Assembly (NCBI RefSeq): GCF_030272615.1
Contig: NC_081406.1
Location: 471,500,400-471,564,399 of the forward strand
Source: Cryptomeria japonica
Lineage: Eukaryota; Streptophyta; Pinopsida; Cupressales; Cupressaceae
Length of the DNA stretch: 64,000 bases
Direction: 5' to 3'
Below, in pieces: positions 11,653 to 23,937 of the stretch (the first letter of the stretch is position 1; each line of letters opens with the position of its first letter). The position numbers and the translations under genes were made by a program. The notes below the pieces were generated by a model. The model ran no database searches and had not been told where the DNA came from. It was given only the letters and a program-made list of their open reading frames with translations.

Positions 11653-14600
11653 AAAAATCTATTTGTAAGTCCTTTTAAGTTTTTAACAATCAAACCAACT
11701 AACTTACAAACATGAGCTAAATTGGCAAGTTGCTTAACACTAGAAGGCTCAGCCTTCTATAATTCTTTAAGGCCTCCCTCAAAAGAATTTGGAAGTAAAC
11801 ATCCTTGCATTTCCTTGAGGAATTAATAGCTTAAAGAGAGTATGAGCCAATTGAACATATAACAATAATTTTAATTATTGATTGATGTGGAATACTAGTA
11901 CACCTGTCATTTATAATGAGACAACCTATCCTAATCCATGTTTGTCTTGTGTGCTCCATTGAAAAGTTCATTTTTAGAACATTGTTTGTTGAGGGAGGCA
12001 TGCAATCTTAGTTCTCCAAGGATTCAATCGTTTTTTTTTCAAATTTTTTTTGATTAATAAAGAACATGTTGCATGAAATTGGATGACATGGGTAAAACGA
12101 ATTTTGGCCACAAGGTTATTGGCATCCTCACATGCTTTCAAATTCAACATTCAACAACTATGGCATTTTTAGTTGTAGTGACCTTCCTCTTCACTCTTTT
12201 AGAACACTCACCTCTCACATCCCTTATAACACATGACACATTGGAATACTCCCCCATAGATTGTAGAGGTACAACTCTAGGCTTTTCTTCATTATCCCAA
12301 ACAACCTAGCCATTTCATCTCTTTCAAAGTTGTATTCTCACAAACCCTATTGTAAAATATATGAAAAAAATCAGTTTTGCATACATGACAATCAATTTTT
12401 ACTCCCCTCTTGACATAATGGACCTATTGTCCAAAATTTTGACTGTAGATAAATCTACTTCTTTTGTGGGTTTGTGCTTAAGGTATTGATAGAAACATGT
12501 CAAAACAAAATCAGTTTTAAGGAGATCTGGAGCCCCACATAAAGGTGATAGAGTGATCAGAAATGAATAAGACTGAAAATACATTTTTTGGTATTTTTCT
12601 ATGTTTTAGTATTTTGTATTTTCGGAGGCCTTCAAAGCAAAATGTAGGGTCAAAATTGTGTGTGTCCCTTAACTCGATAGCCGAAGGCATAGTGTTAAGG
12701 GACTAAAATTAGATCTTTTGAAGACCTTTACAACGGTGTAAGTGGTTTCTAGTTAAACTACAGCCCCTTATTTTTACAAAGACGCATGAGCATGCCACAT
12801 GTCAACACTGCACAATTTTTATAAAGCAAAAGGAAGAAAAGGCTCTAAAAGTTTTGCTAGCATGTCACGTGTAGACAAGGCGTAGGCCTAGGGATGTTTC
12901 GAGCCCAAGGAGATTTCAAAAGTGCGCCATTGTTTCTTTCGAGGGTGGAAGGCTACAGGAGGCACCACTTGTTGAAACAAAAGGGCGCAAATGTAGATCA
13001 AATTAAAAATCCATGCCAAGGCGGTTGCAACAAAAAGTAGTGGAATGAATAGTTGGTAGCACCGCTGCACGCACTCAAAGGACCAAAAATGATTTAGCTT
13101 ACGGCAATTTCAACAACCTCCATGATGACGATGGACATGTGGCGGGTATGTAGAAACCTTGTTTGGTTGCAATCATAGTTTCAGATCAAAGAGATTTTCT
13201 CTAGATAAGCTTGTGGGTGCATTGTAATAGGGGCTCACAATTTTTGCAAAAAGGACATTTAGAATATTAGTAGCATTGATCTTATTCTGAGACCTTAACA
13301 TCCTGTCCAGATAATTAATAGAAATCAGATGCAGTGGATTGTGCCAAGTTTGCCTCTCTATGTATCTTATCTCTTCTTAATGTTTAGTTTTTAATGCCAT
13401 GTGTCATTTGTAGGATGGGCATAGTTATTGATAATTTTAAGTCTTGGCTTTTCTAATTCTCGATGTAAGTTTGTATGGATTTAGATCATGTTAAATACTC
13501 CTCTATTTCCTGCAATAATTTACGACTAGGAATTGATTATGCCATTTGATGGGCAAAATTTGTGGATGTAACTAAGACATTTAGGCTTTGATGGACCTTA
13601 ATGGGTGCTTCTCACAGGAAGAATTGAATGTCATGCTTTGTGTCCTTTGCCTTAATGCATTTCCTTCTCTTCCCAACAATGAAGAGTTTGTGGCATATTG
13701 TGTCTATTCTAATGAAGGTAGATGTCTTTAGAGTTAACCACATGGAGGGTTTTAAAGTGTCGTAAAAGATTTGCATTGGCGTATTGCCCTAGTTTAGGTG
13801 TTTTAATGTTTGTTCCCCTTTTCCCTTTTCATCCCTTTTGTAACCTGAAGAGCCAGCTTCTAAAATCTTGGAGGTTATTTCACAAGCCACCAGGTCCCAC
13901 ACTCGTGAGATTTCCGGACTGCCCTTACTAAGGCGTGAGCCTTTTAGGTATCAACAGTTACGTATTGCAACAAGGGTTTTATGGTTTTGAATGGGCTTTT
14001 TGGCATACATTAATATATATTACTATTAATAATGGTTGAAGGGCATGCAAAAGTGTTTGATACAACTATTGCAGTTTTAAAAGAACCTTGAACACTTGGT
14101 TCATTTACATTGACATTCACTTCCTCACCCCCCATTTCATGCTCATTGCTACTGCTCTTTTGATTTGCAAAGAAATTTGTGACAGCAAACTTAAAAAAGG
14201 CAACAAAATAATCCCTAAGAACTTTGACAAACTACATAAAAGAGAAAAGAAACTAAAAAAATAGCATCTATTTTTAGCCATTGTGATTATGGCTTACGTG
14301 GCAATGTTGAAAATGATCCTCAATGCTGGAAATCATTGCAAATCTTCTGTTTTTTTTTTTTTTTCCTTTCCTATTCTCCAGGTGCAAAAATCAGAAATGG
14401 ACTTGGCAAGAAATGTTTTTGGGCAATGGGTTTAGTGTAAGGGTGTTTATAGAGCTGCATAGGGGTTGTGAGAAGGCTTCTGGGATGACCACATTGATTT
14501 TGAAGTTTTTTAAGCCCTAGTATTTTGATTTTAAAAGACACATCCCAAGACACTTGCATCACTGGTTTCCCTTGCTGTTCCACTGTCTCAGGAGTGGGAG

Positions 14601-15189
14601 ATGCTGGGGGATATGGAATTTGGTTGTGGGAGCGGATTGTAGGACATCAAAGGAGTGAGCTAAAAGGGTTCGTTGGTCATTTACTTTTTGTAAGCTGGTC
14701 AAGTGTGGTAAAGTTAATATCTTGGTAAGAAAAATAAAAGAAACTTTATCCTACATGAAAGAGGAAAAGAAGCTAAAGTGGGAAAAAGGCTTAAGCTTTA
14801 AGGTAGCTACTTGTTTAATAGACTAGAGCATGTTTTTTGAAAGCAGCTCTGGCACATACTCATAATTATCGTGTTTGGTCAATTGAGCATCCATGCCATG
14901 CTAGATTTGGTCTACTCTCCCACAAAAGTAAATCTATTTTTTTGTTCTATTTTATTTTCTCCTATTTTTCCAGGAACATTTTAACCATAGAGTAAGTTGC
15001 TCTTTCAAAAATTTATATATGTTTTTGCTGTAGATTCAGATTGTAATCTACAGCTTTCTTCAGATTTATTTCTCTTTTCGGCTTCATCTTTTGTAGGTAG
15101 ATGATAGATTTAGAACAGCTGAATGACTTCTATCATTTCAGATTTGTGTCTTGATTTCTTTAGCAGAATTAAATTCATGGCTGGTAGTA

Positions 15190-15455
15190 TTTTAGACTTA
15201 AAATGCTTTTCCACAATTTTTTGCACTTTCATAAATTTGCTCTCCTGTTCCAATTTCGTGATTTACCTGTATTTTAGACTTAAAATTCTTTTCCACAATA
15301 TTTTGCACTTTTATAAATTTGCTCTCCTGTTCCAATTTTGTGATTTAGACTTAAAATTCCTTTCCACAATATTTTGCACTTTTATAGATTTGCTCTCCTG
15401 TTCCAATTTTGTGATTTTACCTGTATTTTAGACTTAAAATTCTTTTCCACAATAA
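15190..15455. repeat. Tandem repeat, about 70-83 bp unit, nearly four copies
   Basis: Copies start with TTAGACTTAAAAT at 15192, 15274, 15345 and 15428 and run through TTTGCTCTCCTGTTCCAATT. Spacings are 82, 71 and 83 bp; the shorter unit lacks the ACCTGTATT segment. The last copy is cut short. No gene content. Confidence 0.85.
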
Positions 15456-16141
15456 AGTAAAATTGAAATAACAAATTATAAACTATAAAGACTCACTGAC
15501 TTTGTTACTGTTCAGAACCCAAACACATGCGATCTTATTATGACTGTAAAGATTCAAAAATAACTGTGAACATGGCTTGTATTTCAAGAAATGTTAATTC
15601 CTTTTGGAGTTTGCTTTAGACTGCTTTCGTGCTTTGCAACCTAATACTTATTCACCGTGATGATGAATTAGATTTTGTTATTGAAAATGTCAAAGGTTTA
15701 TCAAAAAGTCTCATAGGTCCACCTGGAGGCCGTTATTCTACAAGTTACTAGGGTTGATTGTGGAAGAATTAAATGGATTGCTGGTATATATTTAGTAATC
15801 ATTGCAAATTAGCACATATTTGTGGCATTACAAAGATTTTTATGAAATTTCAGGAATGGAACTTCAAACATCTGGAATAAGATATAATCAATACAAGAGA
15901 CCTAATGGCCAGAATTTTTTTTTTTGTATCATTCAAATGCAATTTGAATTTATTAATCCTTTTTAACTCTTTTGGGTCAATCTTGTTTATTTCATTATTT
16001 GTCATCCAGTGCAATGGTCTAGGTATCTCTTTTGCTAATGTTTGTAGTTTCATGAAATATTTGTTTTATATTTCTGTGTTATGTTTGATTAATAATGCCT
16101 TTAATGAATTTAATATACTAAAATCAGGGTTATATTTGCAG

Positions 16142-16807
16142 GTGATGTTGGACAGAGAAACAGGTCGGCCCCGTGGCTTTGGCTTTGTGACCTTTGCTGA
16201 TTTGCGAGCCATGGAAGATGCTATTGATCAGTTGCATGGAAGAGAACTAAATGGGAGGAGCATCTCTGTCAACAAAGCTCAGCCTAAGGCTGAGGTAGAT
16301 TCTGACTATGGCTATGGTGGGTACGGTTCTGCAAGAGGGGATTATGTTGATAGAGCACCAGGACGATCTGATTGCTTCAAATGTGGTCGTCCTGGACATT
16401 GGGCTCGGGAGTGTACTGTGGGTGGGGGTGGTGGTCGCTTTTCATCTCGCCCTAGATATGGTGGAGGTGGTCGTGGAGACCGTTTTGGAGGGGATCGTTA
16501 TAACAGCCGCTATGATGACCGTTATAGTGGTGGCCGTTATGGTGAAAGGGACCGTGGAGCTGATAGTAGGGACAGATATGGCAGTCGTGAACAATATGGC
16601 AGTGATCGTTATGCATCTGACCGATACGCACAGAATGGATATGGAAAAGACAGGGGTTATGAGCGTGACAGTGCAAGGGGAAGTGATCGATATGGCAGTG
16701 GTGGCAGCGGTGGTCCTGCACGTTATGAGGGAAGCTACAGAGAGAGACCAGGACCATATGATCGTCCAAGTCGGGGCCGACCATCATCTTATGATGATCG
16801 TTATTAA
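16142..16807 (+). CDS. RZ-1C: RZ-1-type RNA-binding protein, exon 2 (RRM end, CCHC zinc knuckle, RGG/DRY-rich tail)
   Basis: The exon follows TTGCAG and adds 221 codons in phase 0, so the protein is 258 residues. It opens with VMLDRETGRPRGFGFVTF, which contains RNP1 (RGFGFVTF, residues 48-55), and completes an RRM at about residues 8-86. A zinc knuckle CFKCGRPGHWAREC (C-x2-C-x4-H-x4-C) sits at residues 115-128. The tail is rich in Gly, Arg, Asp, Ser and Tyr with repeated DRY and RYG units and ends in YDDRY at TAA 16805-16807. RRM, knuckle, then such a tail is the diagnostic RZ-1 order; the tail is expected to drive protein and RNA contacts. The frame also stays open upstream to 15905, but that part is intron. 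Confidence 0.92.
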   Translation: MMLDRETGRPRGFGFVTFADLRAMEDAIDQLHGRELNGRSISVNKAQPKAEVDSDYGYGGYGSARGDYVDRAPGRSDCFKCGRPGHWARECTVGGGGGRFSSRPRYGGGGRGDRFGGDRYNSRYDDRYSGGRYGERDRGADSRDRYGSREQYGSDRYASDRYAQNGYGKDRGYERDSARGSDRYGSGGSGGPARYEGSYRERPGPYDRPSRGRPSSYDDRY

Positions 16808-17636
16808 TGACTTAATGTTTGTTGTGTTTATATTTTCTGGATGTTACAGATGGATGTTACCTGCAGACTATATTCTTTAAGATGAAAGGCTTGTAGTTGT
16901 GATTGGATAAGACAATGCCAGATAATTCAGTTATGCTATATAATCATGACCACATGTTTTCATGTTGTTAGGCTTTTATTTAAACAGAAGTTGGTACATG
17001 CAACACAGTTGAGCATGGTTTGGACTTAAATTTAAGGGCCTTCTCTGTATGGAAGAGATTGACAGTCATTCTGATAAACATCATCTTTTGCAGTGCCTTT
17101 GAAACCATTTCAAATATATTAGAAGTGGAAGTGTTCAGCTACATATGTTATTGTTATGTTGAATTTGCTTGAAAACAGTTTTGTTTGAGATGGCAGCATC
17201 TTTAAGTTTCTAAGAAACAGAAGTGGCATCTGGTAATTTCAGAGTGAAGACTTAAAGACTCCATAGGGAGGCTTGGCTTTTTATTTGAGATTCTTCATCT
17301 GACGGGACAATGATTTTGAGATCTGAGATCTAACATATTTGCAGTAGTGATTATTTTTATTGTTTCTTGCTGTTATTTCGTCACTCGTTATGTGGGCTTC
17401 ATTGTATTCTGCTTCCAAAAGTGGCAATGTCAGTGCATTTGATGAGGTTTTCAAACACGTAGATGGAACACAGTGTCTTCTGAGAAACAATGCCTAAACA
17501 ACAAAGTTGGGTTTTGGCAAATAATGTGTACACAATCTCTCTGGACATTGGTTTTCAGATTATTCTACCTGTTATGATCGTTGGTTTACAGATTACCTTA
17601 ACAGTTATGCATTCTGGCATGAATATTTAGTAAATT
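16808..17636 (+). other. 3' UTR and downstream flank of the RZ-1 gene
   Basis: Sequence after the stop is AT-rich with no ORF of note. No canonical AATAAA stands out soon after the stop, so the polyadenylation site is not fixed. A further intron in the 3' UTR cannot be excluded. Confidence 0.4.
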
Positions 17637-17676
17637 TGTGCAAAAATCAGCGCACTATTTTGAAACATATATTCAC

Positions 17677-17947
17677 CTTAGATCCAGCTTCTGTGCTATC
17701 CTATTAAACTGGTTAGCAGCCATCCCATTATGATTGATCAAGGGAGTAACTAAATGCTTTCACCTTTTTTTGGCAACCTGGTGGGGCTCAACTGTAACCT
17801 GCCGTCTATTAGAAAGTTGTGTGGTGACAGTAGTACTTGTTAGTTGATCAGATATAGAATGAAATGACTCACTGTGATCAGAGTTCGTGTGTATAATGGA
17901 AATCTGTACTGGCTTTTTGCAGGAGATAACCTGATCAAAATCCTCGA
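17677..17947 (-). pseudogene. Exon-like coding segment in array copy 1, one stop
   Basis: On the minus strand, ACAAACAG at 17955-17948 looks like a splice acceptor and TAAG|GTGAAT at 17680-17671 like a donor. Between them one frame reads VEDFDQVISCKKPVQIS, later SFHSISDQL and VAKKR, then TGA, then KHLVTPLINHN and IAQKLDL. The TGA stands where copy 2 has CGA. The protein is not recognised. Conservation of the same frame in copy 2 suggests a once-real exon; the case is suggestive only. Confidence 0.3.
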
Positions 17948-18337
17948 CTGTTTGTTTTAAAATATACAATGTTCAATGAAAATTTAGAATTGAAACAAGT
18001 ATATCTATTGGTTATGGCCAGTTTAACTTATTATTTATCAGAACAGTTATGTTTTGTCACAGTAATAGTTGTAAGATACTAAGATGATAAGGTTTAGAAT
18101 GAAGCAACTTGCATGATGACAGAATGCATGTGTATTCAGGAAATCTTGACTGGGTTGTGCAAGAGACAGCCAGATCAATAGCCTCAATTGGATGTGCTAT
18201 ATTTTGTAGTGTTCAATGAAAGTTTAGTGTTGAAACAAGCATTGCTGAGGCAATCTAGCTTTTATTAAGGTGTCTTCCTGTGGATTGTGCAAGAATCAGT
18301 ACACTACTTTGAAAAACCATCAACATAGATCCAGCTT

Positions 18338-18613
18338 CTATGCTATCTTGGTAAACTGGTTAGCAACTGTCACATTCTGATTGATCAAGGGAGTAACTAA
18401 ATGTTTTCGCCTTTTAATTGCAACCTTGTTGTGCTCAACTGTAACCTTCCGTCTCTTAGAACAGTTACATGTTACGGTAGTACTTAGTTGATCAGATTTA
18501 GAATGAAATGACTCACTGTCATCAGAATTCATGTGTATAAGGGAAATCTGTACCGGCTTTTTGCAAAAGATAACATGATCAATATCTTCAACTGGTTGCC
18601 TTGAGATATACAA
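18338..18613 (-). pseudogene. Exon-like coding segment in array copy 2
   Basis: The minus-strand frame reads MYISRQPVEDIDHVIFCKKP, later SFHSKSDQLSTTVT, then KRRKVTVEHNKVAIKRRKHL and LINQNVTVANQFTKIA before TAG. It aligns with the segment at 17677-17947 over its whole length, and CAACCAG at about 18598-18592 may be the acceptor. The donor seen in copy 1 is not kept. Copy 3 (about 19000-19250) is more decayed. Function unknown. Confidence 0.3.
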
Positions 18614-19620
18614 TTTTCAGTGATCATATAGAATTGAGACAACTATGTTTGTTGGTTATGACCAATGTAACTTGTTATTTATCAGAACGGTTATGTTTTG
18701 TCACAGTAATAATTGTAAGAGGATAAGGTTCAGAATGAAGTGACTTGCATGATGAACGGAATGCGACATATTCAGAAAACCTTGACTGAGTTGTGCAAGA
18801 GGTAGCCAGATCAATAAAGTCAACTGGGTGTGCTATATTTTATTGTGTTCCATGAAAGTTTAGTTTTGAAACAAGCATGGCTCAGACAATCTAGTTCTTA
18901 TTAAGGTGTCTTCCTGTGGATTGTGCAAGAATCAGTGCACTATTTTGAAACTCTCAATCAAATTAGATACAGCTTCTATGCTATCTTATTAATGTGGCTA
19001 GCAACCTTCCTTTTCCAATAGATCAAGGGAGTAACTAAATTCTTTCACCTTTTATTTGCAACCCAGTGGTGCTCGACTGTAACCTGTACAGTCTTGTAGA
19101 AAAGTTATGTGTGGTGACACTAGTACTTAGTTGATCGGATTTAGAATGAAATGGCTTATGTGATCAGAATTCACGTGTATGATGGAATTCTGTACCAGCT
19201 TTTAGCAAGAGAGAGCCTGATCGATAACCTGAAGTAGTTGCATAAAAAACGCAATGTTCAATGAAATTTTAGAATTGAAACAAGTATGTCTATTGGTTAT
19301 GACCAATGTAACTTATCACAACAGTTAGGTTTTGTCACAGTAATATTTGTAAGATGATGAAGTTTAGAATGAAGTGACTTGCATGATGAACAGAAAGAAT
19401 GCATATTCAGAAAATCCTGGCTGGGTTTTGCAAGAGAGCCAGATCAATAGCCTCAATCGGATGTGCTATAATTTCTAATGTTTGATGAATTGAGACAAGC
19501 ATTGCTAACACAATCTAGCTCTTATCAAGGCATGTTCCTGTGGATTGAACCATTTGCATACTGATTTCTTATTTCACCGAATCATGTGTTGAAGTGTGAT
19601 CTGTATCTGATTGAAAAAAA

Positions 19621-19996
19621 TACTGCAACTATGAGATTGTACAAAGCTTTGTAGTTTTGTTGGAAGTTAATTTTCTCAACACAGTATCTGATTGTTTAAA
19701 AAGTTACAATCTGTTTAAAATAGAACTCTCTTGCCAAAGAATGAGTTGACAGATACTGTGCTTCAAGGCAACTCAAAAAGAATATTTGGTAATTATCACT
19801 TGCGGTATACTGCAACTATGAGATTGTACAAAGCTTTGTAGTTTTGTTGGAAGTTAGTTTTCTCAACAAAGTATCTGATATTGCAAAAAGTTACAATCTG
19901 TTCAAAATAGAACCCTCTCGCCAAAGAATGAGTTGACAGATACTGTGCTTCAAGGAAGGCAACTCAAAAAGAATATTTGGTAATTGTTACTTGCAG
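19621..19996. repeat. Tandem duplication, 187-bp unit
   Basis: Both units begin TACTGCAACTATGAGATTGT, at 19621 and 19808, and run through GAATGAGTTGACAGATACTG and AATATTTGGTAATT. They differ by scattered substitutions and small indels. No coding content. Confidence 0.9.
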
Positions 19997-22900
19997 CAAT
20001 CCTTGATGGTTATAGAGTGGTGACACCTCACTTTCACTGTAGTAAAACTAGTGAGCACTTGCCCTGAAGCTACATTTTTCAGATAAATGGCAATCTTTTT
20101 TCTTCCTTTTAAGATATACTTCGATATATAGTCCACTCTGGGATTGATCAATCAAAATCACATGTAACCTAAAATTTTCATGTAGACCTTAGTGTAACCT
20201 GGAGACATTCATACACAGTTTGGTAAAGCATCCAAATAAGCTAAAACTGATCTGTGTTTTGTTATTTTTTTTGGACTGTATGTACCTTCATTTTATGATC
20301 TAAGTAGAAATGTGTCTTCAATTTGAGCCTTTTTCATCTTTAATATATTGTTGTACACATTCTGTTCATTTTGATGTATTTCTGTTAAGCTTTTCAATTA
20401 ATATGAATGAGATTAATTCTTCTCATTCCAATTCAACCATATGTAATCCAAATCTGAGGTGGATTAGAATTTGAAGTAGCAATTAGAATGGGAGACTTTC
20501 ATATTGCGAGCTTTTAAACTTGATAGAATGATATAAATGAAAGGGGAGCATACATTTTATATTGAGTTCCTTTAGCCTGTATTTGTGAACTGGATTTGTT
20601 TCAGGACAGGTTCAACCCTAAATTGAGAAAATTCTGAGTAACAATAAGAATGAAAACCAGCATGAATTTTATGAACCAGAATTTTTAGGCATGGATACTG
20701 AACTAATTTGATTGGAAGGCTGGCATAAGTTTTATCTTCGAGATTATTGAACCATATTTAGAAGACCACAATTACGTCAGAACAGTTACAAGTTGAGTTG
20801 GTGATATTATCTTAACAAATATCTGTGTGGGTTCATCAGTTTTTGTTTCACAATATTATTGTTGTTCACACGAAGTTTTAACTTTTGACCATTCTGTATG
20901 GTTTACAAACTCGGTCACATTATTTTGTTGCTTTTATTGATGTTTTAACATAAAGCACTTTAGCAGGAGCCACATAATAGGGAAGACACTCAGACTGAAG
21001 CAAATATTAATTGTTGTCGGTAATAGGATACGAGTAAACACTATGGCATGCAAATATTTTCTTGCTACTTATCTGTTTTTAATCTTAACTGTTTCTTGCA
21101 TAGGTACTTGATTTTGTAAATTGCAAATCTTAGTGGTCAACCAAGATGGTTTTTAATCAGTGGCCTTAATTGTGGCTGTTACGTGGACTCCTTGTGGAAA
21201 ATGGTAAGCAGTCTTGTCTAAAATTAGCAGGCCTGGTGGTGAAGGTCATGCATGTCAAATCGGTGCATTGCTTTGTGGTGACCTAAAAACTACTTATATG
21301 TTTTCATTTTTTCTTCTAATGTGGGAAATTGGTGGCATTGTTTGTAGAGGGGAAGGTTGAGGGGCTTGGGTTCTATGTCTTATAAATGGCAAATTGAAGA
21401 ATTTTAGTGAAATTTGGACTGAATACAGTTTGAAAAATTGTTTTGAATTTGTGATGGTTATTTACATTGTTCACTGTGGATTTTATTTGCTATTTATTGC
21501 TGCTGAGTTATCATTTAAATATGTCCAATTTACTTTGTAGGCAATTGTTCCTGTTCTCGATGGAGAAATCTCTTTTGGAAGTTCATTGAAGTGCATTGCA
21601 AAGGAAACCATGCTTAGTATGACTCCCTGTGGTTAGGGCCATTTGTCATCAATGATACTCATGGAGAAGATTCATATTTTCTGGAAAATATGAAGGGTGA
21701 GGTTCAGGAACTACCGGTCAACGAACAAGTCCTGGGAGATAGAGAGGGGCTCAACCATCCATTGGCATCATGTCTGTGTGGCTAGAGTTCTTGTCTCGCT
21801 CATAGGAATTAGGCTAAATTTAAGTTGAAAGGACATTTATACAAAAATATAAGAGGCTGTAAGCTTACTGTTCTATTCAGAGGCGCATAAAGTTAAGCTT
21901 GAATATGATGAAAATTTTATCTTTTCAAAGTCAAATTTAGGGAAGCAATTGTATGTACTTGGAAGTTAATTTAATGTTTGAATTCGGCATAACCAATTCT
22001 TTAGCACTTTATTTTAATTGGGCAGTTTTCTTCTTTCTTGGAAGATACAGTGCCTGTGGAATTTGGGTTATATAAAAACTGTGGGACATTGATTTCGTGA
22101 TCTGAAATAGTGCTTTCAAGCAGTTATTTTATGAAATTATTGTCAAATTTTCGGAAGAAAATTACTGTGGAGCAATGTAAGTGGTGTAGGGTTCAAATCC
22201 AGCTCTCTGCATACCTTCCAGATCCAACATCAAAAGAAAACAATAATTGTATTGATCTTCTAGCCATCACAGTCACTCTAGGTGTAGGTGGATTGGGATT
22301 GGCTTAATCCCTGTTTGGTCGCAAGGTCAAAATCAGAGGGTATAAAATTTGAAGATTATGAAGGTAATCAAGAGAACTCCTGTTTGTGATTCCACAAGAG
22401 GGTTTCTAATATGCCAAAATCGATGAGCCCCTTTCCTTTTTAACTTCTACATATAATTCAAAAATCAGATTTCAAGTGATCATTGTCTTGGTAGAGGACA
22501 TTAATATTGACAATTGCCGAGTAATTTGTAAGGGGTTTACAGAAGTTTTGCATTTTTTTGATTGGTAATTTTTCCCTGCAGTTGCCCTTAGATGCCTTGA
22601 TTGAGGAGTATCTCTTCCATCAATCTTAGCCAGGACATGTTCATAGTCTTGTCTGTTGGTGTATTGCACACCAATAATTGAATGTGAGAGTGTACCCAAT
22701 CTGATATTCAATATTTTGTACAAATGAGCATTTAATTTATCTCCTAGAGATTTGAAAATGGCTCTCCTCTGTTGGAGCCCGGATGATTTACAGCTTGAGT
22801 TCATTTCTATTCGACTGAAGAAAATTTGTATATTACCACAGTTTGCAGCAGGCTTCTACATTTTAGCAAATATCAGGCATATCAAGTGGGCCAATCCAAG

Positions 22901-23932
22901 CCTAAGAAATTATTTTGTTAAAATTTTAAAATGACTACAAGTGTATCTCACAATTCACATAATTTCTGTTGAAAAGATGTCTAAGGAATCTGAAATCTCC
23001 AAGACTATATTTCCCATGTCTAAAATTTGAAGATGGTGAAAAACACGTAATTCATAAATCACAGAACAAAAGCCTAACTCATTGGCAGCCATGTGTCATA
23101 AGCATGAAAGGGTTACTTAAGGCTCTTATTAGTAGCAAAATTGTAACTCATTGGCAGCCATGTGTCATAAGCTTGTCTAGGATGACTTTAGACAGCTACT
23201 AGTCTAGTTCAGATTCTGAATTTTCTTCTGTCAGATTCTCGAGATGACGGAATTTTCCTCAATTGCCATGCTTCCTACGGTAGTGAGGTGAGTTGCAATT
23301 TCATTTAACTAAAAATTAGTTTGGAGACTCGCACCATCTGTTTAAGTAATGTTGCCAGGCATTTTGAGGTTAATCATGATTACTGTGCTAGTAGTAGAGA
23401 TGCGATGGGTTTAAGATCGAGACTTCTCTCGGTTACTCCTGAAGACTTTGTTGAAGCATTGAAGTCAATTTTTTTTTCCATTTGTCCACTTATATCAGGT
23501 AGATCAACACCCTCCAGTGACACGCTTTTAACTGCTCGTCATTGCCATCCAACATTCAATGCGATTTTGATGTCAATACCATTCAAAGACATGTCATTGA
23601 TGGCAACTTTATGTAGCATTTTGTCTCGTGCCTTGTCAATGTACACATGGGCAGGAGTTTCGTAAGTTTTAACATATCATCTGTTTAGCCGTGACTATTC
23701 TCTTGAACTGGATATTTTTAGATAGGTATATTTACGGTATTTGAGCTAGTAAACATATAGGGGAAATTTCATTGTCATTTTGTAAGGAACTTCTAAAACT
23801 ACCAAAATCTGACATGCTTAAAAATCATTAGAAATCCTATATCCTGAATGTGGCAATAGATTCACCAATCCCTTGGGTTTCTAACTTTCCCTTTGAGCAA
23901 AATATGCCCTATATTGGAAATAGTTGCTAGAG
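19997..23932. other. Intergenic DNA without a supported gene
   Basis: Several ORFs of 60-115 codons occur but none shows a domain. A 28-bp phrase AACTCATTGGCAGCCATGTG TCATAAGC is repeated at about 23077 and 23144. On the minus strand, 22804-22472 and about 23650-23500 give protein-like but unrecognised stretches (for example DKMLHKVAINDMSLNGIDIK). They may be further pieces of the gene that left the exon-like segments at 17.7-18.6 kb; I cannot show this. Confidence 0.35.
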
Positions 23933-23937
23933 ACTAT

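Larger units (their letters stand above)
5593..16141 (+). other. 10,549-bp intron splitting the RRM of the RZ-1 gene
   Basis: The intron begins GTATGC at 5593 and ends TTGCAG at 16141, in phase 0. It separates RNP2 from RNP1 inside one RRM. Apart from the repeats and the hAT remnant listed separately, I find no supported gene in it. The first part (about 5830-6450) has a more even base composition than its AT-rich surroundings. The rest is AT-rich, with short ORFs that show no known domain, including 8071-8325. Confidence 0.85.
17637..19560. repeat. Tandem array of ~640-bp units made of two diverged monomers
   Basis: The phrase GTGCAAGAATCAGTGCACTA (with changes) followed by GATCCAGCTTCTATGCTATC and GATCAAGGGAGTAACTAAAT recurs at about 17637, 18289 and 18925, giving units of about 652 and 636 bp. 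Inside each unit two half-units of about 250-320 bp resemble each other: one ends AATGTTCAATGAAAATTTAG, the other AGTGTTCAATGAAAGTTTAG, each preceded by related sequence. The array is therefore a higher-order repeat of A/B monomers. The copies are clearly diverged and the last unit is truncated near 19560. Confidence 0.8.

Noticed and set aside
15905-16141. In-frame ATG upstream of exon 2 that would extend the RNA-binding protein
   Set aside because: The added part is hydrophobic, AT-rich and ends at a good acceptor (TTGCAG); exon 1 at 5482 supplies the missing RNP2 half of the RRM.
16308-16880. Long alternative-frame ORFs over the RZ-1 tail, including a His-rich one on the minus strand
   Set aside because: They are shadows of the low-complexity GGT/CGT/GAT-rich coding tail.
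23321-23665. 114-codon plus-strand ORF
   Set aside because: No domain and biased toward Ser/Leu; the opposite strand reads more like protein but is interrupted, so neither is called as a gene.
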